Shown: positions 48,463-58,671, numbered from the stretch's first letter. The stretch: 64,000 nucleotides of DNA from Mesorhizobium sp. LHD-90 (GCF_030929505.1 NZ_JAVFVV010000010.1:124001-188000), one strand, 5' to 3'. A program made the numbers and translations. Notes: generated by a model not told the origin, from the sequence alone.

Positions 48463-50514
48463 ATGGTCCTGGCTGTCCAGCATGCGTCCGCCGACAGCAT
48501 TCCGTCCGGCTATGGATGGAGTGCGTTCTCGCCGCTCGAGCAGATCGACCACGCAGCCGAGATCGGCGGAAGCAGCCTCATTCATGCGACCACAACCGGC
48601 TTCGTCTGGGGCGCCTCGACGCAAGGCAGTCCCGGCCAGTTCACGCTGCGCCCCCTCAGCCTGGTCTTCGAGGGAGCCGGGCTAACCTATGGAGGCGGGT
48701 TACCGAATGGCGGCACCATCACCTCGATGCTTGTCGTTCTGGAGGGGGTCGTATTCGGCGGCAGTTATCCGCCGTCCGGGCCGCTGGTGCTGGAGATTTC
48801 GGGGCTGTCGATCAACGCGGCCACGAACGGCAGCCTGATTCAACAGACGCTGGCGGGCAACATCGCGCCCCTGACCACTTATTTTAATGGGCTTTCATGG
48901 ACTTATAACGGTGCCGGCGGTGCGGACCGTTTTGACGGGGGAAGCAAGGCGGATTCACTGAGGGGCTACGGTGGAGACGATCTTCTGACGGGCGGCGGGG
49001 CAAACGACAACCTATACGGCGGCGATGGCAACGACACGCTGCAAGGCGGCGCCGGCGGCGATTATTTGAGCGGCGGCACGGGATTCGATTTCGCGGACTA
49101 TTCGGCCGCCCCATTCGTCGAGTACTCCTGGTTGCACGCCAGCCTTCAGGATCCGTCGGTCAACAGTTCGGACGCCAAGGGCGACACCTACAATTCCATC
49201 GAAGGGCTGATCGGGTCGAAAAACAACGACGTGCTCTACGGCAACTCCGGCGCCAATGTGCTCATCGGCGGAGAGGGCCGCGACGTCCTGTACGGTGGCG
49301 CCGGCAATGACCGGCTGGAAGCCGGAGATGGAACGAGCGAGCTTTACGGAGAAGCCGGCAACGACGAGCTCAGGGGCGGGGCGGGCCACGATTTCATGGT
49401 GGGAGGCGCGGGCGCGGACAAGCTGATCGGCGCCGGCGGCGATGACGATGCAGTCTATGACGGCGCGACAACCGCCATCATTGCCTCGCTGGCAGATCCC
49501 ACGATCAATACCGGCGACGCGGCCGGCGACACCTACTTCGGTATCGTCGGCCTGGTGGGCAGCACCCACGACGACGAACTTTTTGGCGACAACAACGACA
49601 ACTACCTGTTCGGTTCGGAGGGGAACGACATCCTCCACGGTGGCACGGGCAAAGACCGGCTGGAGGGCGTGCGCGGCGACGACACGCTTTACGGCGGCGA
49701 GGGCAATGACTCGCTCGACGGGTATTATGGCAACGACGTACTGGACGGCGGCGCGGGCGACGACGTGATCAGCGACCAGGTATCCTTCGCCTACGGCGAA
49801 ACGAACACGTTGATCGGCGGCGCCGGGAACGACAGGCTCACGTCGGCGGATGGGAGAGACACGCTGAGCGGCGGGGACGGCGTCGACGACCTTTCCAGCG
49901 GCTACTCCGACGACATTCTGAGCGGCGGCGCAGGCGCGGACAAGTTGAACGGAGGATCGGGCGAGGACACCGCGTCCTATGCCGACGCTGCCGCCCGTGT
50001 GGTCGTCAGCTTCGCAAACGTCGCCAATAACACCGGCGATGCGCTTGGCGACACCTTTGTCTCTATCGAGCATCTTCTCGGTTCGGTTGCCGGCGACAGC
50101 CTTTCCGGCAATTCACTGCAAAATTCCATCGACGGCGGCCGCGGCAACGACACGCTGAGGGGCTACGGCGGCAACGACAAGCTGACAGGCGGCGCCGGCG
50201 CGGACAGTTTTGTGTTCAGCTCCAGTCCAAATTCGGCGACGAATACCGACACGATCACCGACTTCAACGTTGCCGACGATACGGTGCGGCTGGACGCCCG
50301 GATATTTGCGGCTGCCGGGGCACCGGGGACACTCGCAGCAAATGCCTTCCACATCGGCGCTGCGCCGACAACGGCGGATCACCGCATCATCTACAACGAC
50401 GTGACCGGAGCGCTGAGCTACGACGCCGATGGCGCCGGCGGCAACGGGGCCGTCAAATTCGCGACGCTCTCGATCGGCCTGGCGCTGACCAACGCGGATT
50501 TCATCGTGTTTTAG
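48463..50514 (+). CDS. RTX calcium-binding secreted protein
   Basis: A 683-residue acidic protein. Residues 1-150 are an unrecognised Gly/Ser-rich domain with no Sec signal. Residues 150-580 hold many nonapeptide RTX repeats (GGxGxDxLxG), which bind calcium and fold outside the cell. Three longer modules interrupt them at about 210-250, 328-368 and 503-541, each containing an NTGDAxGDTYxSIxGLxGS-like core. The C-terminal 100 residues (DSFVFSSSPN, then DTITDFNVADDTVRLD) match type I secretion targets. No type I exporter genes adjoin it. It probably serves in adhesion or as an exoenzyme; no catalytic domain is seen. It interrupts the usual rpsT-echA adjacency. Confidence 0.9.
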   Translation: MVLAVQHASADSIPSGYGWSAFSPLEQIDHAAEIGGSSLIHATTTGFVWGASTQGSPGQFTLRPLSLVFEGAGLTYGGGLPNGGTITSMLVVLEGVVFGGSYPPSGPLVLEISGLSINAATNGSLIQQTLAGNIAPLTTYFNGLSWTYNGAGGADRFDGGSKADSLRGYGGDDLLTGGGANDNLYGGDGNDTLQGGAGGDYLSGGTGFDFADYSAAPFVEYSWLHASLQDPSVNSSDAKGDTYNSIEGLIGSKNNDVLYGNSGANVLIGGEGRDVLYGGAGNDRLEAGDGTSELYGEAGNDELRGGAGHDFMVGGAGADKLIGAGGDDDAVYDGATTAIIASLADPTINTGDAAGDTYFGIVGLVGSTHDDELFGDNNDNYLFGSEGNDILHGGTGKDRLEGVRGDDTLYGGEGNDSLDGYYGNDVLDGGAGDDVISDQVSFAYGETNTLIGGAGNDRLTSADGRDTLSGGDGVDDLSSGYSDDILSGGAGADKLNGGSGEDTASYADAAARVVVSFANVANNTGDALGDTFVSIEHLLGSVAGDSLSGNSLQNSIDGGRGNDTLRGYGGNDKLTGGAGADSFVFSSSPNSATNTDTITDFNVADDTVRLDARIFAAAGAPGTLAANAFHIGAAPTTADHRIIYNDVTGALSYDADGAGGNGAVKFATLSIGLALTNADFIVF

Positions 50515-50577
50515 CCGCGCAAGCCGAACGGAGCGGTCCGAAATCGTTCGAACGCCCGCCTGGTGCTGCGGCGGACA

Positions 50578-51351
50578 TTACCGGTTCTGGAAATTGGCCG
50601 AGCGCTTTTCGGCGAAGGCCGCCATGCCTTCCTTCTGGTCCTCGAAGGCAAACAGCGAGTGGAACAGCCGCCGCTCGAAGCGCAGGCCCTCGCCGAGCGT
50701 CGTCTCGTAGGCGCGGTTGACCGCCTCCTTGGTCATCATCACCGCCGGTAGCGAGAAATCGGCGATCTTCGCCGCGGCCTTCAGCGCTTCCTCGATCAAC
50801 TCGCCGGCTGGTACCACGCGCGACACCAAACCTGAACGCTCGGCTTCGGCCGCATCCATCATGCGGCCGGTGAGGCACATGTCCATCGCCTTCGACTTGC
50901 CGACGAAGCGGGTGAGGCGTTGCGAGCCGCCCATGCCGGGCATGACGCCAAGCGTGATCTCCGGCTGGCCGAATTTCGCGGTGTCTGCGGCGATGATGAA
51001 GTCGCACATCATGGCGAGCTCGCAACCGCCGCCGAGCGCATAGCCTGAAACCGCGGCAATGATCGGCTTGCGCAGCCGGGTGAACTGCTCCCATCCGCTG
51101 AAGAAGTCGGCGAGATACATTTCCGCGTAGCTGCGCGACTGCATCTCCTTGATGTCGGCGCCGGCGGCAAAGGCCTTTTCCGAGCCGGTCAGCACGATGG
51201 CGCCGATCTTCTGGTCCGCCTCGAACGCCTCGACGGCGGCCAGCAGTTCCGAAAGCACCTGGGTGTTCAGCGCATTGAGCGCCTTGGGCCGGTCGAGCGT
51301 GATCAGCCCGACCTTGCCGCGGGTTTCGACGATGATGGTTTCGTAAGCCAT
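50578..51351 (-). CDS. Enoyl-CoA hydratase (crotonase family)
   Basis: A 257-residue crotonase-fold enzyme that hydrates 2-enoyl-CoA in beta-oxidation. It starts [28 protein letters not shown], has the oxyanion-hole segments around [15 protein letters not shown] and the helix [15 protein letters not shown], and both catalytic-position glutamates appear present near [15 protein letters not shown] and [17 protein letters not shown]. The mutM-echA-rpsT-dnaA order is conserved in alphaproteobacteria; the enzyme's role at this locus is otherwise unexplained. Confidence 0.92.
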   Translation of the reverse strand: MAYETIIVETRGKVGLITLDRPKALNALNTQVLSELLAAVEAFEADQKIGAIVLTGSEKAFAAGADIKEMQSRSYAEMYLADFFSGWEQFTRLRKPIIAAVSGYALGGGCELAMMCDFIIAADTAKFGQPEITLGVMPGMGGSQRLTRFVGKSKAMDMCLTGRMMDAAEAERSGLVSRVVPAGELIEEALKAAAKIADFSLPAVMMTKEAVNRAYETTLGEGLRFERRLFHSLFAFEDQKEGMAAFAEKRSANFQNR

Positions 51352-51382
51352 GGCGCTTCTCCCGTTTGCTGGAGCGAGTAGC

Positions 51383-52276
51383 CTACTTCTGGCAGGCCCG
51401 GCAATAGAAGGTCGAGCGGCCGGACTGCACGACCCGCTCGACCTGGCCGGTGCAGGCCAGGCGCGGGCAGGGCTCGCCCTCGCGGTCGTAGACGGAAAAG
51501 GAATGCTGGAAATAGCCGAGCGAACCGTCCGCCTGGATATGGTCGCGCAGCGACGAGCCGCCGGCCTGGATGGCCTCGGCGATCACCGCGCGGATGGCCT
51601 CGGCCAGCGCATCGCTGCGCGCTATCTGCTGCTTTCCCTTGCCGGCGATGCTGCCGGCGGCGCGGGTCGGCGACAGTTTCGCCCGCCACAGCGCCTCGCA
51701 GACATAGATGTTGCCGAGGCCGGCGATCGTCCGCTGGTCGAGTAGGGCGGCTTTCAGCGGCGCGACGCGTCCGTCGAGCAGTTCGCGCAGCAGCGCGCCG
51801 TCCAGCGCGTTGCCTGTCGGCTCCGGCCCGAGGCCGGAGAGCATCGGATGCTTGTCGATGCCGTCCTCGGCGAACAGCATGAAGCCGAAGCGTCGCGGAT
51901 CGTTGAAGACGACGCGCGCCGGCGCGCCGCTTGGGGGCGCCAGGTGGAAGACGACATGATCGTGCGCCGCCGCCTTCGACCGTTCGTGATGGAATTGGCC
52001 GGGCAGGGCGCCGGGGACCTCGTCGCGCTCGATGCGGAAGGAGCCGGACATGCCGAGATGGCAGATCAGCGCCGGCGCCTCGGCGACGTCGACCAGCAGA
52101 TATTTGGCGCGCCGCCCCAGCCCGCGGATGGTGCGGCCTTCCAGCCGCTGGGCGAAACGCGCGGGAAATGGGAAGCGCAGATCCTTGCGGCGCAACTCGA
52201 TGCGCTCGATGCGCGCGCCCTCCATCACCGGCTGCAGCCCGCGCCGGACGGTCTCTACCTCGGGCAGTTCAGGCAT
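51383..52276 (-). CDS. mutM: Formamidopyrimidine-DNA glycosylase
   Basis: Removes 8-oxoguanine and formamidopyrimidines from DNA. The 297-residue protein begins [13 protein letters not shown], where Pro2 is the catalytic nucleophile and Glu3 assists. The [18 protein letters not shown] segment and a C-terminal zinc finger with four cysteines ([10 protein letters not shown], then FYCRACQK) are intact. The start at 52276 overlaps the deoB end by 8 bp. It precedes echA by 31 bp on the same strand. Confidence 0.96.
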   Translation of the reverse strand: MPELPEVETVRRGLQPVMEGARIERIELRRKDLRFPFPARFAQRLEGRTIRGLGRRAKYLLVDVAEAPALICHLGMSGSFRIERDEVPGALPGQFHHERSKAAAHDHVVFHLAPPSGAPARVVFNDPRRFGFMLFAEDGIDKHPMLSGLGPEPTGNALDGALLRELLDGRVAPLKAALLDQRTIAGLGNIYVCEALWRAKLSPTRAAGSIAGKGKQQIARSDALAEAIRAVIAEAIQAGGSSLRDHIQADGSLGYFQHSFSVYDREGEPCPRLACTGQVERVVQSGRSTFYCRACQK

Positions 52277-53507
52277 GGCCGGCGATCTTGTTAACGAAGG
52301 AGACGCCGTGCGCGCCCTTTTCCAGGCCGAGATGCGCGGCCACGGTCTCGCCGATATCGGCATAGGAATTGCGCAGTCCGACCGAGCCGCCGGGAGCACC
52401 GGGCGCGATGCCGAAGATCGGCACCCGCTCGCGCGTGTGGTCGGTGCCGTGCCAGGTCGGGTCGCAGCCGTGGTCGGCGGTCAGCAGCAGCAGGTCGCCG
52501 GTCTGGAGTTTTGCGACGGCCTCGGGCAGGCGTCGGTCGAAAGCTTCGAGCGCGGCTGCATAACCGGCGACGTCGCGGCGGTGGCCGAATTCGGTGTCGA
52601 AGTCGACGAAATTCGCGAAGACGAGGTCGCCGTCTCGCGCGTCGTCGATTGCGGCCAGCGTCTTGTCGAACAGCGGCAGGTTGCCGGCGGCCTTGCGGAC
52701 CTCGCTGACGCCGCGGTGGGTAAAAATATCGCCGATCTTGCCCATGCACAGCGTCCTTCCGCCTGCCGCGACGACACGGTCCAAAATGGTCGGCTCGGGC
52801 GGCGGCACGGCGAAATCTTTCCGGTTGGGCGTGCGCTCGAAGGTCTTGGCGGTGTCGCCGACGAAGGGGCGGGCGATGACGCGGCCGATGTTGAGCGGAT
52901 CGACCAGTTTGCGCGCCGTCTTGCACAGATCGTAAAGCCGCGCCAGCCCGAAATGCTTTTCGTGGGCGGCGATCTGGATGACGGAATCGACCGAGGTGTA
53001 GACGATCGGCTTGCCGGTGCGCAGATGTTCCTCTCCGTAGACTTCGATCACCTCGGTGCCGGAGGCATGGCGGTTGGCCAGCGTGCCGGGAAGGCCGGCT
53101 TGCCGGACGATGGCGTCGAGCAGTTCCGCCGGGAAGGCGGGAACCGTGTCGGGAAAATAGCCCCAGTCGAAGGGGACAGGCACGCCGGCGATCTCCCAAT
53201 GGCCGGTGATGGTGTCCTTGCCGTTGGAAATCTCCTGGGCCGCGCCGTGGAAGGCGCCGCCGGCCAGTTTCGCGGGAGCCAGCGGATCCACGCCGGTGGC
53301 GACGCGCGCCGCCTCGCCGAGGCCGAGCGAGGCCATGACCGGAAGCGCCAGCGGCCCTTGCCGCAGGCCGTCGCGGTCGGCGCCGCCGGAGGCTGCTGCC
53401 CGCGCGATGTGGCCGAGCGTGTCCGATCCCTGGTCGCCGAAGCGCATCCCGTCGGGAGCGCCGCCGACACCGAAGGAATCCAGAACGAAGAGGAAGGCGC
53501 GCGCCAT
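52269..53507 (-). CDS. deoB: Phosphopentomutase
   Basis: Interconverts (deoxy)ribose 1- and 5-phosphates in nucleoside salvage. The 412-residue enzyme has the alkaline-phosphatase-superfamily start [17 protein letters not shown], metal-ligand segments [12 protein letters not shown] and [12 protein letters not shown], and the conserved [15 protein letters not shown]. The ATG at 53507 is fixed by the conserved N-terminus. The overlap with mutM suggests cotranscription; ubiE is the more usual neighbour of mutM in alphaproteobacteria. Confidence 0.95.
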   Translation of the reverse strand: MARAFLFVLDSFGVGGAPDGMRFGDQGSDTLGHIARAAASGGADRDGLRQGPLALPVMASLGLGEAARVATGVDPLAPAKLAGGAFHGAAQEISNGKDTITGHWEIAGVPVPFDWGYFPDTVPAFPAELLDAIVRQAGLPGTLANRHASGTEVIEVYGEEHLRTGKPIVYTSVDSVIQIAAHEKHFGLARLYDLCKTARKLVDPLNIGRVIARPFVGDTAKTFERTPNRKDFAVPPPEPTILDRVVAAGGRTLCMGKIGDIFTHRGVSEVRKAAGNLPLFDKTLAAIDDARDGDLVFANFVDFDTEFGHRRDVAGYAAALEAFDRRLPEAVAKLQTGDLLLLTADHGCDPTWHGTDHTRERVPIFGIAPGAPGGSVGLRNSYADIGETVAAHLGLEKGAHGVSFVNKIAGHA

Positions 53508-53733
53508 GGTTGCTGAGCTCGGAGGGTTGACGGCCCCAAGACATAGGCCGGGCCGCGCCGGTTGGCAAACGGCGCGGAAAACACGTCCGACTGCTTCCCG
53601 TGCGGGGCGATCGGCCGTCGGGATAAGAATTAATCCTTCATAAAGGTGTTTGAACCGACCCTGAACAAGCCGGCCAGCCACGGTTCAGGAAAGCCGGCGC
53701 ATAGTGAGCATGTCCGATTGGAGGGAGTGCCAC

Positions 53734-53883
53734 ATGTCTGTTCTGCGTCTTGTCGTGGTCCTGATGCTCGCCGCCGGCTTCGGCGTCGCCCTGGCGGAAA
53801 TCGTCAGGAACGACGTCGATCCGATGCAGACGCGATCGGCCATGAACCTCTGTGATTCCGGCGGCCGGCGGCCGTGCCCGTGA
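53734..53883 (+). CDS. Small exported or membrane protein, 49 residues
   Basis: Begins with a hydrophobic N-terminus (SVLRLVVVLMLAAGFGVALA), probably a signal peptide or anchor, followed by a short polar tail containing one cysteine and ending GRRPCP. GGAGG lies eight bases before the ATG; an in-frame ATG at 53710 is less well placed. It is divergent from deoB. Function unknown. Confidence 0.5.
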   Translation: MSVLRLVVVLMLAAGFGVALAEIVRNDVDPMQTRSAMNLCDSGGRRPCP

Positions 53884-54058
53884 AGGCAAACTGCTCTGCC
53901 AAACCGCACCTGCTTTTTCCGGCGCGACAGGGCTCGATTTTGAAATCCCCCGCCGCTAGTTTGCCGCGTGCAAGCCGGGTTGGCCGTCTGCCGCGATCAT
54001 GCGGAAGAATGGCGGAGGATTTTTCGAGCCCGGCGAACCAAGATGACGAGGGGGAAAC

Positions 54059-54976
54059 ATGGCCGCCGCCGACTATTACGACGTTCTCGACCCGCGCTTC
54101 GCGCGCCTGTTCAACGGCACCGGACAGGTGGAAAAACTGTACACCGGATGCCGCTGGGCGGAAGGCCCGGCTTATTTCGCCGCCGGCCGCTACCTGATCT
54201 GGTCGGACATCCCCAACAACCGCATGCTGCGCTACGACGAGACCGACGGCGGCGTCAGCGTCTTCCGCGAGCCGTGCGGCAATTCCAACGGCAACACCAC
54301 GGACCGCCAGGGCCGGCTGGTGAGTTGCGAACACAGCGGCCGGCGGGTGAGCCGCACCGAGTTCGACGGCTCGATCACCACCATCGCCGACCGCTGGAAC
54401 GGCAAGCGGCTGAACTCGCCCAACGACGCGGTGGTGCGCTCCGACGGCTCGATCTGGTTCACCGATCCATCCTACGGCATCGACAGTGATTACGAGGGAG
54501 ACAAGGCCGAGAGCGAGATCGGCGCCTGCCATGTCTACCGGGTGGATCCGCAAAGCGGCGCGGTGGAAGCCGTGATCACCGACATGGTGCGGCCGAACGG
54601 CATCGCCTTTTCGCTCGACGAGCGGCAGCTCTACGTCGTCGACACCGGCCGCACGCACGGCGCGCATCACCCCGCCCACATGCGGGTTTTCGACGTCGAC
54701 GAGAAAGGCAAGGTTTCCGGCGGGCGCGTCTTCGCCGAATGCACCGCCGGCCTGTTCGACGGTTTCCGGCTGGACGCCGACGGCCGCATCTGGACGAGTG
54801 CGGCGGACGGCGTGCATTGCTACGATCCGGATGGCACGCTGATCGGCAAGGTCAAGGTGCCGGAAGTCGTCGCCAATTGTGTCTTCGGCGGCCCCAAGCG
54901 CAACATGCTCTATATCTGCGGCACGACCTCGCTCTACAGGGTGCGCCTGATGGTGAACGGCGCCAAGACCTATTGA
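54059..54976 (+). CDS. SMP-30/gluconolactonase family hydrolase
   Basis: A 305-residue six-bladed beta-propeller of the SMP-30/LRE family, probably a metal-dependent lactonase. Landmarks are the metal-ligand Glu in WAEGPAYF (about residue 40), NGNTTDRQGRLVSCEH, LNSPNDAVVRSDGSIWFTDPSYG and RPNGIAFSLDERQLYVVDT. It could hydrolyse gluconolactone or another sugar lactone. If so, it would feed the gluconokinase pathway at the other end of the window, but they are not linked in an operon. No signal peptide is seen. Confidence 0.9.
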   Translation: MAAADYYDVLDPRFARLFNGTGQVEKLYTGCRWAEGPAYFAAGRYLIWSDIPNNRMLRYDETDGGVSVFREPCGNSNGNTTDRQGRLVSCEHSGRRVSRTEFDGSITTIADRWNGKRLNSPNDAVVRSDGSIWFTDPSYGIDSDYEGDKAESEIGACHVYRVDPQSGAVEAVITDMVRPNGIAFSLDERQLYVVDTGRTHGAHHPAHMRVFDVDEKGKVSGGRVFAECTAGLFDGFRLDADGRIWTSAADGVHCYDPDGTLIGKVKVPEVVANCVFGGPKRNMLYICGTTSLYRVRLMVNGAKTY

Positions 54977-55015
54977 GCCTGACGTCGGGGAGGCTGCGAG
55001 GCAGCGGGCCGAAAG

Positions 55016-56215
55016 TCAGCCGGCCGCCTTGGCATGGGTGTCCGGCTCCGGCCTGCTTTCCTCGATCTCGCCGCTCGCGACGGTGCGGTTGCGGCCGGTG
55101 GATTTGGCCAGGTAGAGCGCCTTGTCGGCACGGGCGATAAGCGACGGAAAGTCGGCGGCGGAGCGCGACGCCGCCAGGCCGATGCTGGCCGTCGGCTGCA
55201 CCGATTTGAGGATGGGCGCCGTGCCGGCGCAGAAATTCATGCGAATGCGTTCGGCGACCGTCATGGCGGCATCGGCGTCCGCATGCGGCAGGAACACGGC
55301 GAATTCCTCTCCGCCGTAGCGGCACAATATGTCCCCGGATCGCAGGCTGGCCTTGGCGATGCCGGCGAAGGCGGTGAGAACCTGATCGCCGGCCGAATGC
55401 CCAAAGCGGTCATTGATCTTCTTGAAGTGATCGAGGTCGACCAGCAGCGCCGCGACGGGCACGGGCCGCGCCGACATCTGCCGCATCAGGGCGGAGGCCT
55501 GGCGGATAAACTCGCCCCGGTTGAGGACGTTGGTGAGGCCGTCATGCGTCGCCGCGTGCCGGATCGTCAGTTGCGCGCGTTCCTTGCCGAGCAGGATCAG
55601 GCTGAAGCTCGACGCTATCACCAGCAGCATCAGCACCAGCGTGGCGGTTTCCGCGCCGAAGACGGCAAGGAAAAGGCTGTCCTCCGGGCCGAGCTGCCAG
55701 TAGGCGAGCGCGCGGCAGAGATAGAACAGCCCGTTGACCGCACAGGTCGCGGTCAGGATGATCGAGTTGCGCAACCGCGGTTCGCCATCGGCACCCCGCC
55801 AGAATTCACTGGCCGAGAGGAAGCTGAACAGGCTGAAGGTGAGCAGGAACGGGATCACGCCGCTCCAGGGGCCGAGGTCGCGTACTACGAGCAGGACCGA
55901 AAGCACCATGGCCCATGGTGCGGCGATGGCGATCCACCATGGCGTGCTGCGGCCGTTGAAACTGCGGGCGCCAATCCAGGTGAAAGCAACCGCCATGGTC
56001 GCGACACCGTTGCCGACCGGATATCCCCATTGCCATTCGCTGTTGGCGATTGCCGCGAAGTAGAAGATCGGAGCGCTCGGAGCGAGGATGAACGCGCAGG
56101 CGAACCAGCGGCTGGGGATCGATTGTTCGCGCAGATACTCCGCGAGAAAGAACAGTCCGCATAGGCTGATGACGAACTGCGAAACGATCAGAACGGTGTA
56201 GAGATCGAGCTGCAC
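55016..56215 (-). CDS. Membrane-bound diguanylate cyclase (GGDEF)
   Basis: A 399-residue protein with about six transmembrane segments in residues 1-205, then a GGDEF domain. The active site reads RYGGEEF (about residues 297-303), preceded by THDGLTNVLNRGEF and DLDHFKKINDRFGHSAGDQVL, so cyclase activity is expected. An RSGD inhibitory site lies five residues before GGEEF, allowing product feedback. It makes c-di-GMP, probably tuning attachment or exopolysaccharide. The start is a GTG at 56215. No EAL domain is present. Confidence 0.9.
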   Translation of the reverse strand: MQLDLYTVLIVSQFVISLCGLFFLAEYLREQSIPSRWFACAFILAPSAPIFYFAAIANSEWQWGYPVGNGVATMAVAFTWIGARSFNGRSTPWWIAIAAPWAMVLSVLLVVRDLGPWSGVIPFLLTFSLFSFLSASEFWRGADGEPRLRNSIILTATCAVNGLFYLCRALAYWQLGPEDSLFLAVFGAETATLVLMLLVIASSFSLILLGKERAQLTIRHAATHDGLTNVLNRGEFIRQASALMRQMSARPVPVAALLVDLDHFKKINDRFGHSAGDQVLTAFAGIAKASLRSGDILCRYGGEEFAVFLPHADADAAMTVAERIRMNFCAGTAPILKSVQPTASIGLAASRSAADFPSLIARADKALYLAKSTGRNRTVASGEIEESRPEPDTHAKAAG

Positions 56216-56340
56216 GTATCCGCGCTATACCGCTTCGATTTACATCCGCTTAACGCTGGGGAAGAAACGGTTGCATTGCCGGGCCAGCCACAGCCTATTT
56301 AGTGTGCTGCGGACGCGACGTGGCATCAGGGATTCGGCGA

Positions 56341-56699
56341 GGTCTGGCTTGCAGCGTGCTCAGGCGGCTGGTGACCGACGATGCCGAGCACGAGGAACTG
56401 ATACGGTTCGGCCGCTGCGTGCTGCATCCCGACGAACGCCGGATCGTTACCGTCGAGGGCGCCGACGTGCCCTGACGGCGATGGAATACGAACTGATCGC
56501 GGTGCTCCTGCGCCATCCCAGGCAGATCCTGTCGCGGGAACGGCTGAGCATGCTGGCGCACAACCGCGACCTCGAGCCCGGCGACCGCAGCATCGACATC
56601 CGCATCACGCGGCTGCGCAACAAGATCGAAGTGGATCCCGACGAACCCAAGGTCCTGGTGACGGTCAGGGGCGAAGGCTACGTCTACGAACCTGGTTAG
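56341..56699 (+). pseudogene. Truncated, frameshifted OmpR-family response regulator
   Basis: Only the C-terminal part of a response regulator survives. Frame one reads LACSVLRRLVTDDAEHEEL up to VEGADVP and then meets TGA at 56473. One base is missing: restoring it continues as LTAMEYELIAVLLRHP, which runs in the next frame to the stop at 56697-56699 through DRSIDIRITRLRNKIE and the terminal VRGEGYVYEPG, a full winged-helix domain. The receiver domain and start are absent. It follows the diguanylate cyclase promoter region and precedes a ferric-reductase-like gene. Confidence 0.8.
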
Positions 56700-56726
56700 A
56701 CGTCCTGTCGCCAGTCGTTGTCTCAT

Positions 56727-58082
56727 TCACCGCATCGCGAACAGTTCTTGGTGGAAGCGCTCGTCCACCGGCAGACCGTGGCGAGCGAGATCGTCACGCA
56801 GCGCCGCTCCGAAGCCAACGGGACCGCAGAACCAGACACTGGCGTCGCGCCAGCCAGGGACGGCCGCGCGGAGCCGGTCACCAGCGAGCCTGCCATCGCG
56901 CTTGTCATAGAATACGTGCAGGCGCACGCCTGCGCCCTCCGCGTCGGCCGTGAGCTTGTCGATTGCCTCCTCGCTGTAATCGGAGGTGGCATGGAAGAGA
57001 TCGATTTCCTGTGCGTGCTGTCGGCCGGAATAGGCCTGTCGATCCATCGCGAGCTGCTTCATGCGGGCAATGAAGGGGGTGATGCCGATGCCGCCGCCGA
57101 TCCAGATTTGTCGTGGGCGGCCGTCGTCGAAGGTGAAGCAGCCATAGGGGCCCTCCACCTTCACCGGCTGCCCGATATGCAGGGCCTCGGGAAGCCGCCG
57201 CGTGAAGTCGCCAAGTTCCTTGGTGATGAAGGTCAGCCGGTGCTCGGAAGGGTTCCAGGTGGAGGCAATCGTGCATGGGTGCGCCTCCTCGGCTTCGTCC
57301 CAGGTGACGAAGGCGAATTGTCCGGGTTTGTGGCCCGGCCAATTTTGTGGCGCGTCAATCTCGCCTTCGATTACGCGAAGGCCGGGAAAGTAATGCAGCC
57401 GGCTGACCGTGCCGTCCACCTTCCGGCTGGCGCCGACACGGCGCGCGAGCACCACAATCGCGGCCCATGTCCCGCAGGCCAGGAGAACCGCCATGACCAC
57501 GCCCAGCGGCGAAGTCCAGTAGCGGAAGTTGAGCAGCACCACAGTGTGGAAGACCAGGACCAGGTAGACAGCAGCCAGAAGACGGTGGGTCTTGTAGAAG
57601 AGGCGATAGGGAATGCGTTGGATGAGAGCCACTGCGATCAGCAGCACGGCGGCGTAGAAGGCCCATTCGCCGACGCCCTCGGCGGTCCCACGCCATGATC
57701 GCAGAGTCGCCTCTATCTCGCCGGAGGCAGCCGGCCGCGCGGCTCGCTCCGGGCGAGTGAGCCAACCCAAGCCGACGGCCCATCTCGGCGCCTCCACCCA
57801 GAGCCAATGGGCGATGGCCAGCACGAGTGCGCCGATGCCCAGCCACTTGTGGAGGCGGTACATCTTGTCGAGCCCGCCGATCCAGCGCTCCGGCCACCGC
57901 GGCCGGAGCGCGAGGATCATGGCGACGCTCATACAGGTCATCGCGAGCAGGCCGCTGAACTGGACCATCGGCCCGCGCAGCCCAAAGACCCCTGAAGCTT
58001 GCAGGGCGAACGGGTCGGCCGCGAACCAGAGAACGGTGAGCAGAGCCAGCGTGCTCCAGAATGCAATCTTGATGTGGCTCAT
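56727..58082 (-). CDS. Ferric-reductase-like transmembrane flavocytochrome
   Basis: A 451-residue membrane oxidoreductase. The N-terminal half has six or so transmembrane helices with histidines (for example RLHKWLGIGALVLAIAHWLWV, and FYKTHRLLAAVYLVLVFHTVV) that should bind two haems. The C-terminal half is a ferredoxin-reductase module: an FAD region, GGIGITPFIARM for NADPH binding, and WFCGPVGFG near the end. It would move electrons from NAD(P)H across the membrane to ferric iron or another acceptor. It lies beside a response-regulator pseudogene. Substrate unknown. Confidence 0.87.
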   Translation of the reverse strand: MSHIKIAFWSTLALLTVLWFAADPFALQASGVFGLRGPMVQFSGLLAMTCMSVAMILALRPRWPERWIGGLDKMYRLHKWLGIGALVLAIAHWLWVEAPRWAVGLGWLTRPERAARPAASGEIEATLRSWRGTAEGVGEWAFYAAVLLIAVALIQRIPYRLFYKTHRLLAAVYLVLVFHTVVLLNFRYWTSPLGVVMAVLLACGTWAAIVVLARRVGASRKVDGTVSRLHYFPGLRVIEGEIDAPQNWPGHKPGQFAFVTWDEAEEAHPCTIASTWNPSEHRLTFITKELGDFTRRLPEALHIGQPVKVEGPYGCFTFDDGRPRQIWIGGGIGITPFIARMKQLAMDRQAYSGRQHAQEIDLFHATSDYSEEAIDKLTADAEGAGVRLHVFYDKRDGRLAGDRLRAAVPGWRDASVWFCGPVGFGAALRDDLARHGLPVDERFHQELFAMR

Positions 58083-58671
58083 GCAGGCTCCACCTCAGTT
58101 CGGCTGAAACATCGCCACAAATCTTATACAGAGCGGTGAAACATTGACGTAATGAAATATTGGCAGGCGGCACAACGCGCGCGGCGATATGCGGGTCGGG
58201 AAAGGCAAGCGAACCTTTCCATGAAGCCTGAGAGCGGCGCGTCAATACCCCGCCGCGCTCGACCAGGCGCTCGAGGATGCGGCCGACAGCGACGGCCGCC
58301 TGGCCAGCGTCCAGACATCCCGCTCGCGCGCCACCGCGTCGGCGTTGCGTATAACATGATCGGGCAGACCGGAAACCTGCACGGGGTTCTCCTGTGATTT
58401 CGAGCTTCGACAACCCGAGTTACGGAGAACCTCTCCTTCAACGCAAGAGTCTCATTTCTGTCTAAGCGCGGTCAACGCTTGATCACCTCGCGCTTTTAAG
58501 CAACCCTGTCTCCCCGGACCTCGATCGATGCCCAGTACGGAAGGCGCCCCTCCCGATGACGCAAGTCTCGAAGCTTTTTCGGCGGTCGAACGGCCTCGTC
58601 GCGATGAATCGTGAGCAGGCGATGCGTCCCGAAGTTCAATCCCCGACTGGAACCAGGATGAGGCGCTCCCG
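58083..58671. other. 589 bp spacer between flavocytochrome and export operon
   Basis: Divergent promoter region with no supported gene. Both strands have short open frames. On the minus strand about 58150-58380, two neighbouring frames read as plausible protein (VIRNADAVARERDVWT, then AVAVGRILERLVERGGVL) if one base were restored, so a decayed gene is possible but unidentified. A TATAAG at 58123-58128 (minus strand) may serve the flavocytochrome gene. Confidence 0.35.

Noticed and set aside
48907-50217. Tandem DNA repeats or CRISPR-like array
   Set aside because: The periodicity is protein-level RTX nonapeptide coding in one intact frame, not a CRISPR or satellite array.
58124-58441. Gene in the flavocytochrome/HlyD spacer
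   Set aside because: Frames on both strands are short, basic and mutually overlapping; a decayed gene is possible but cannot be identified.
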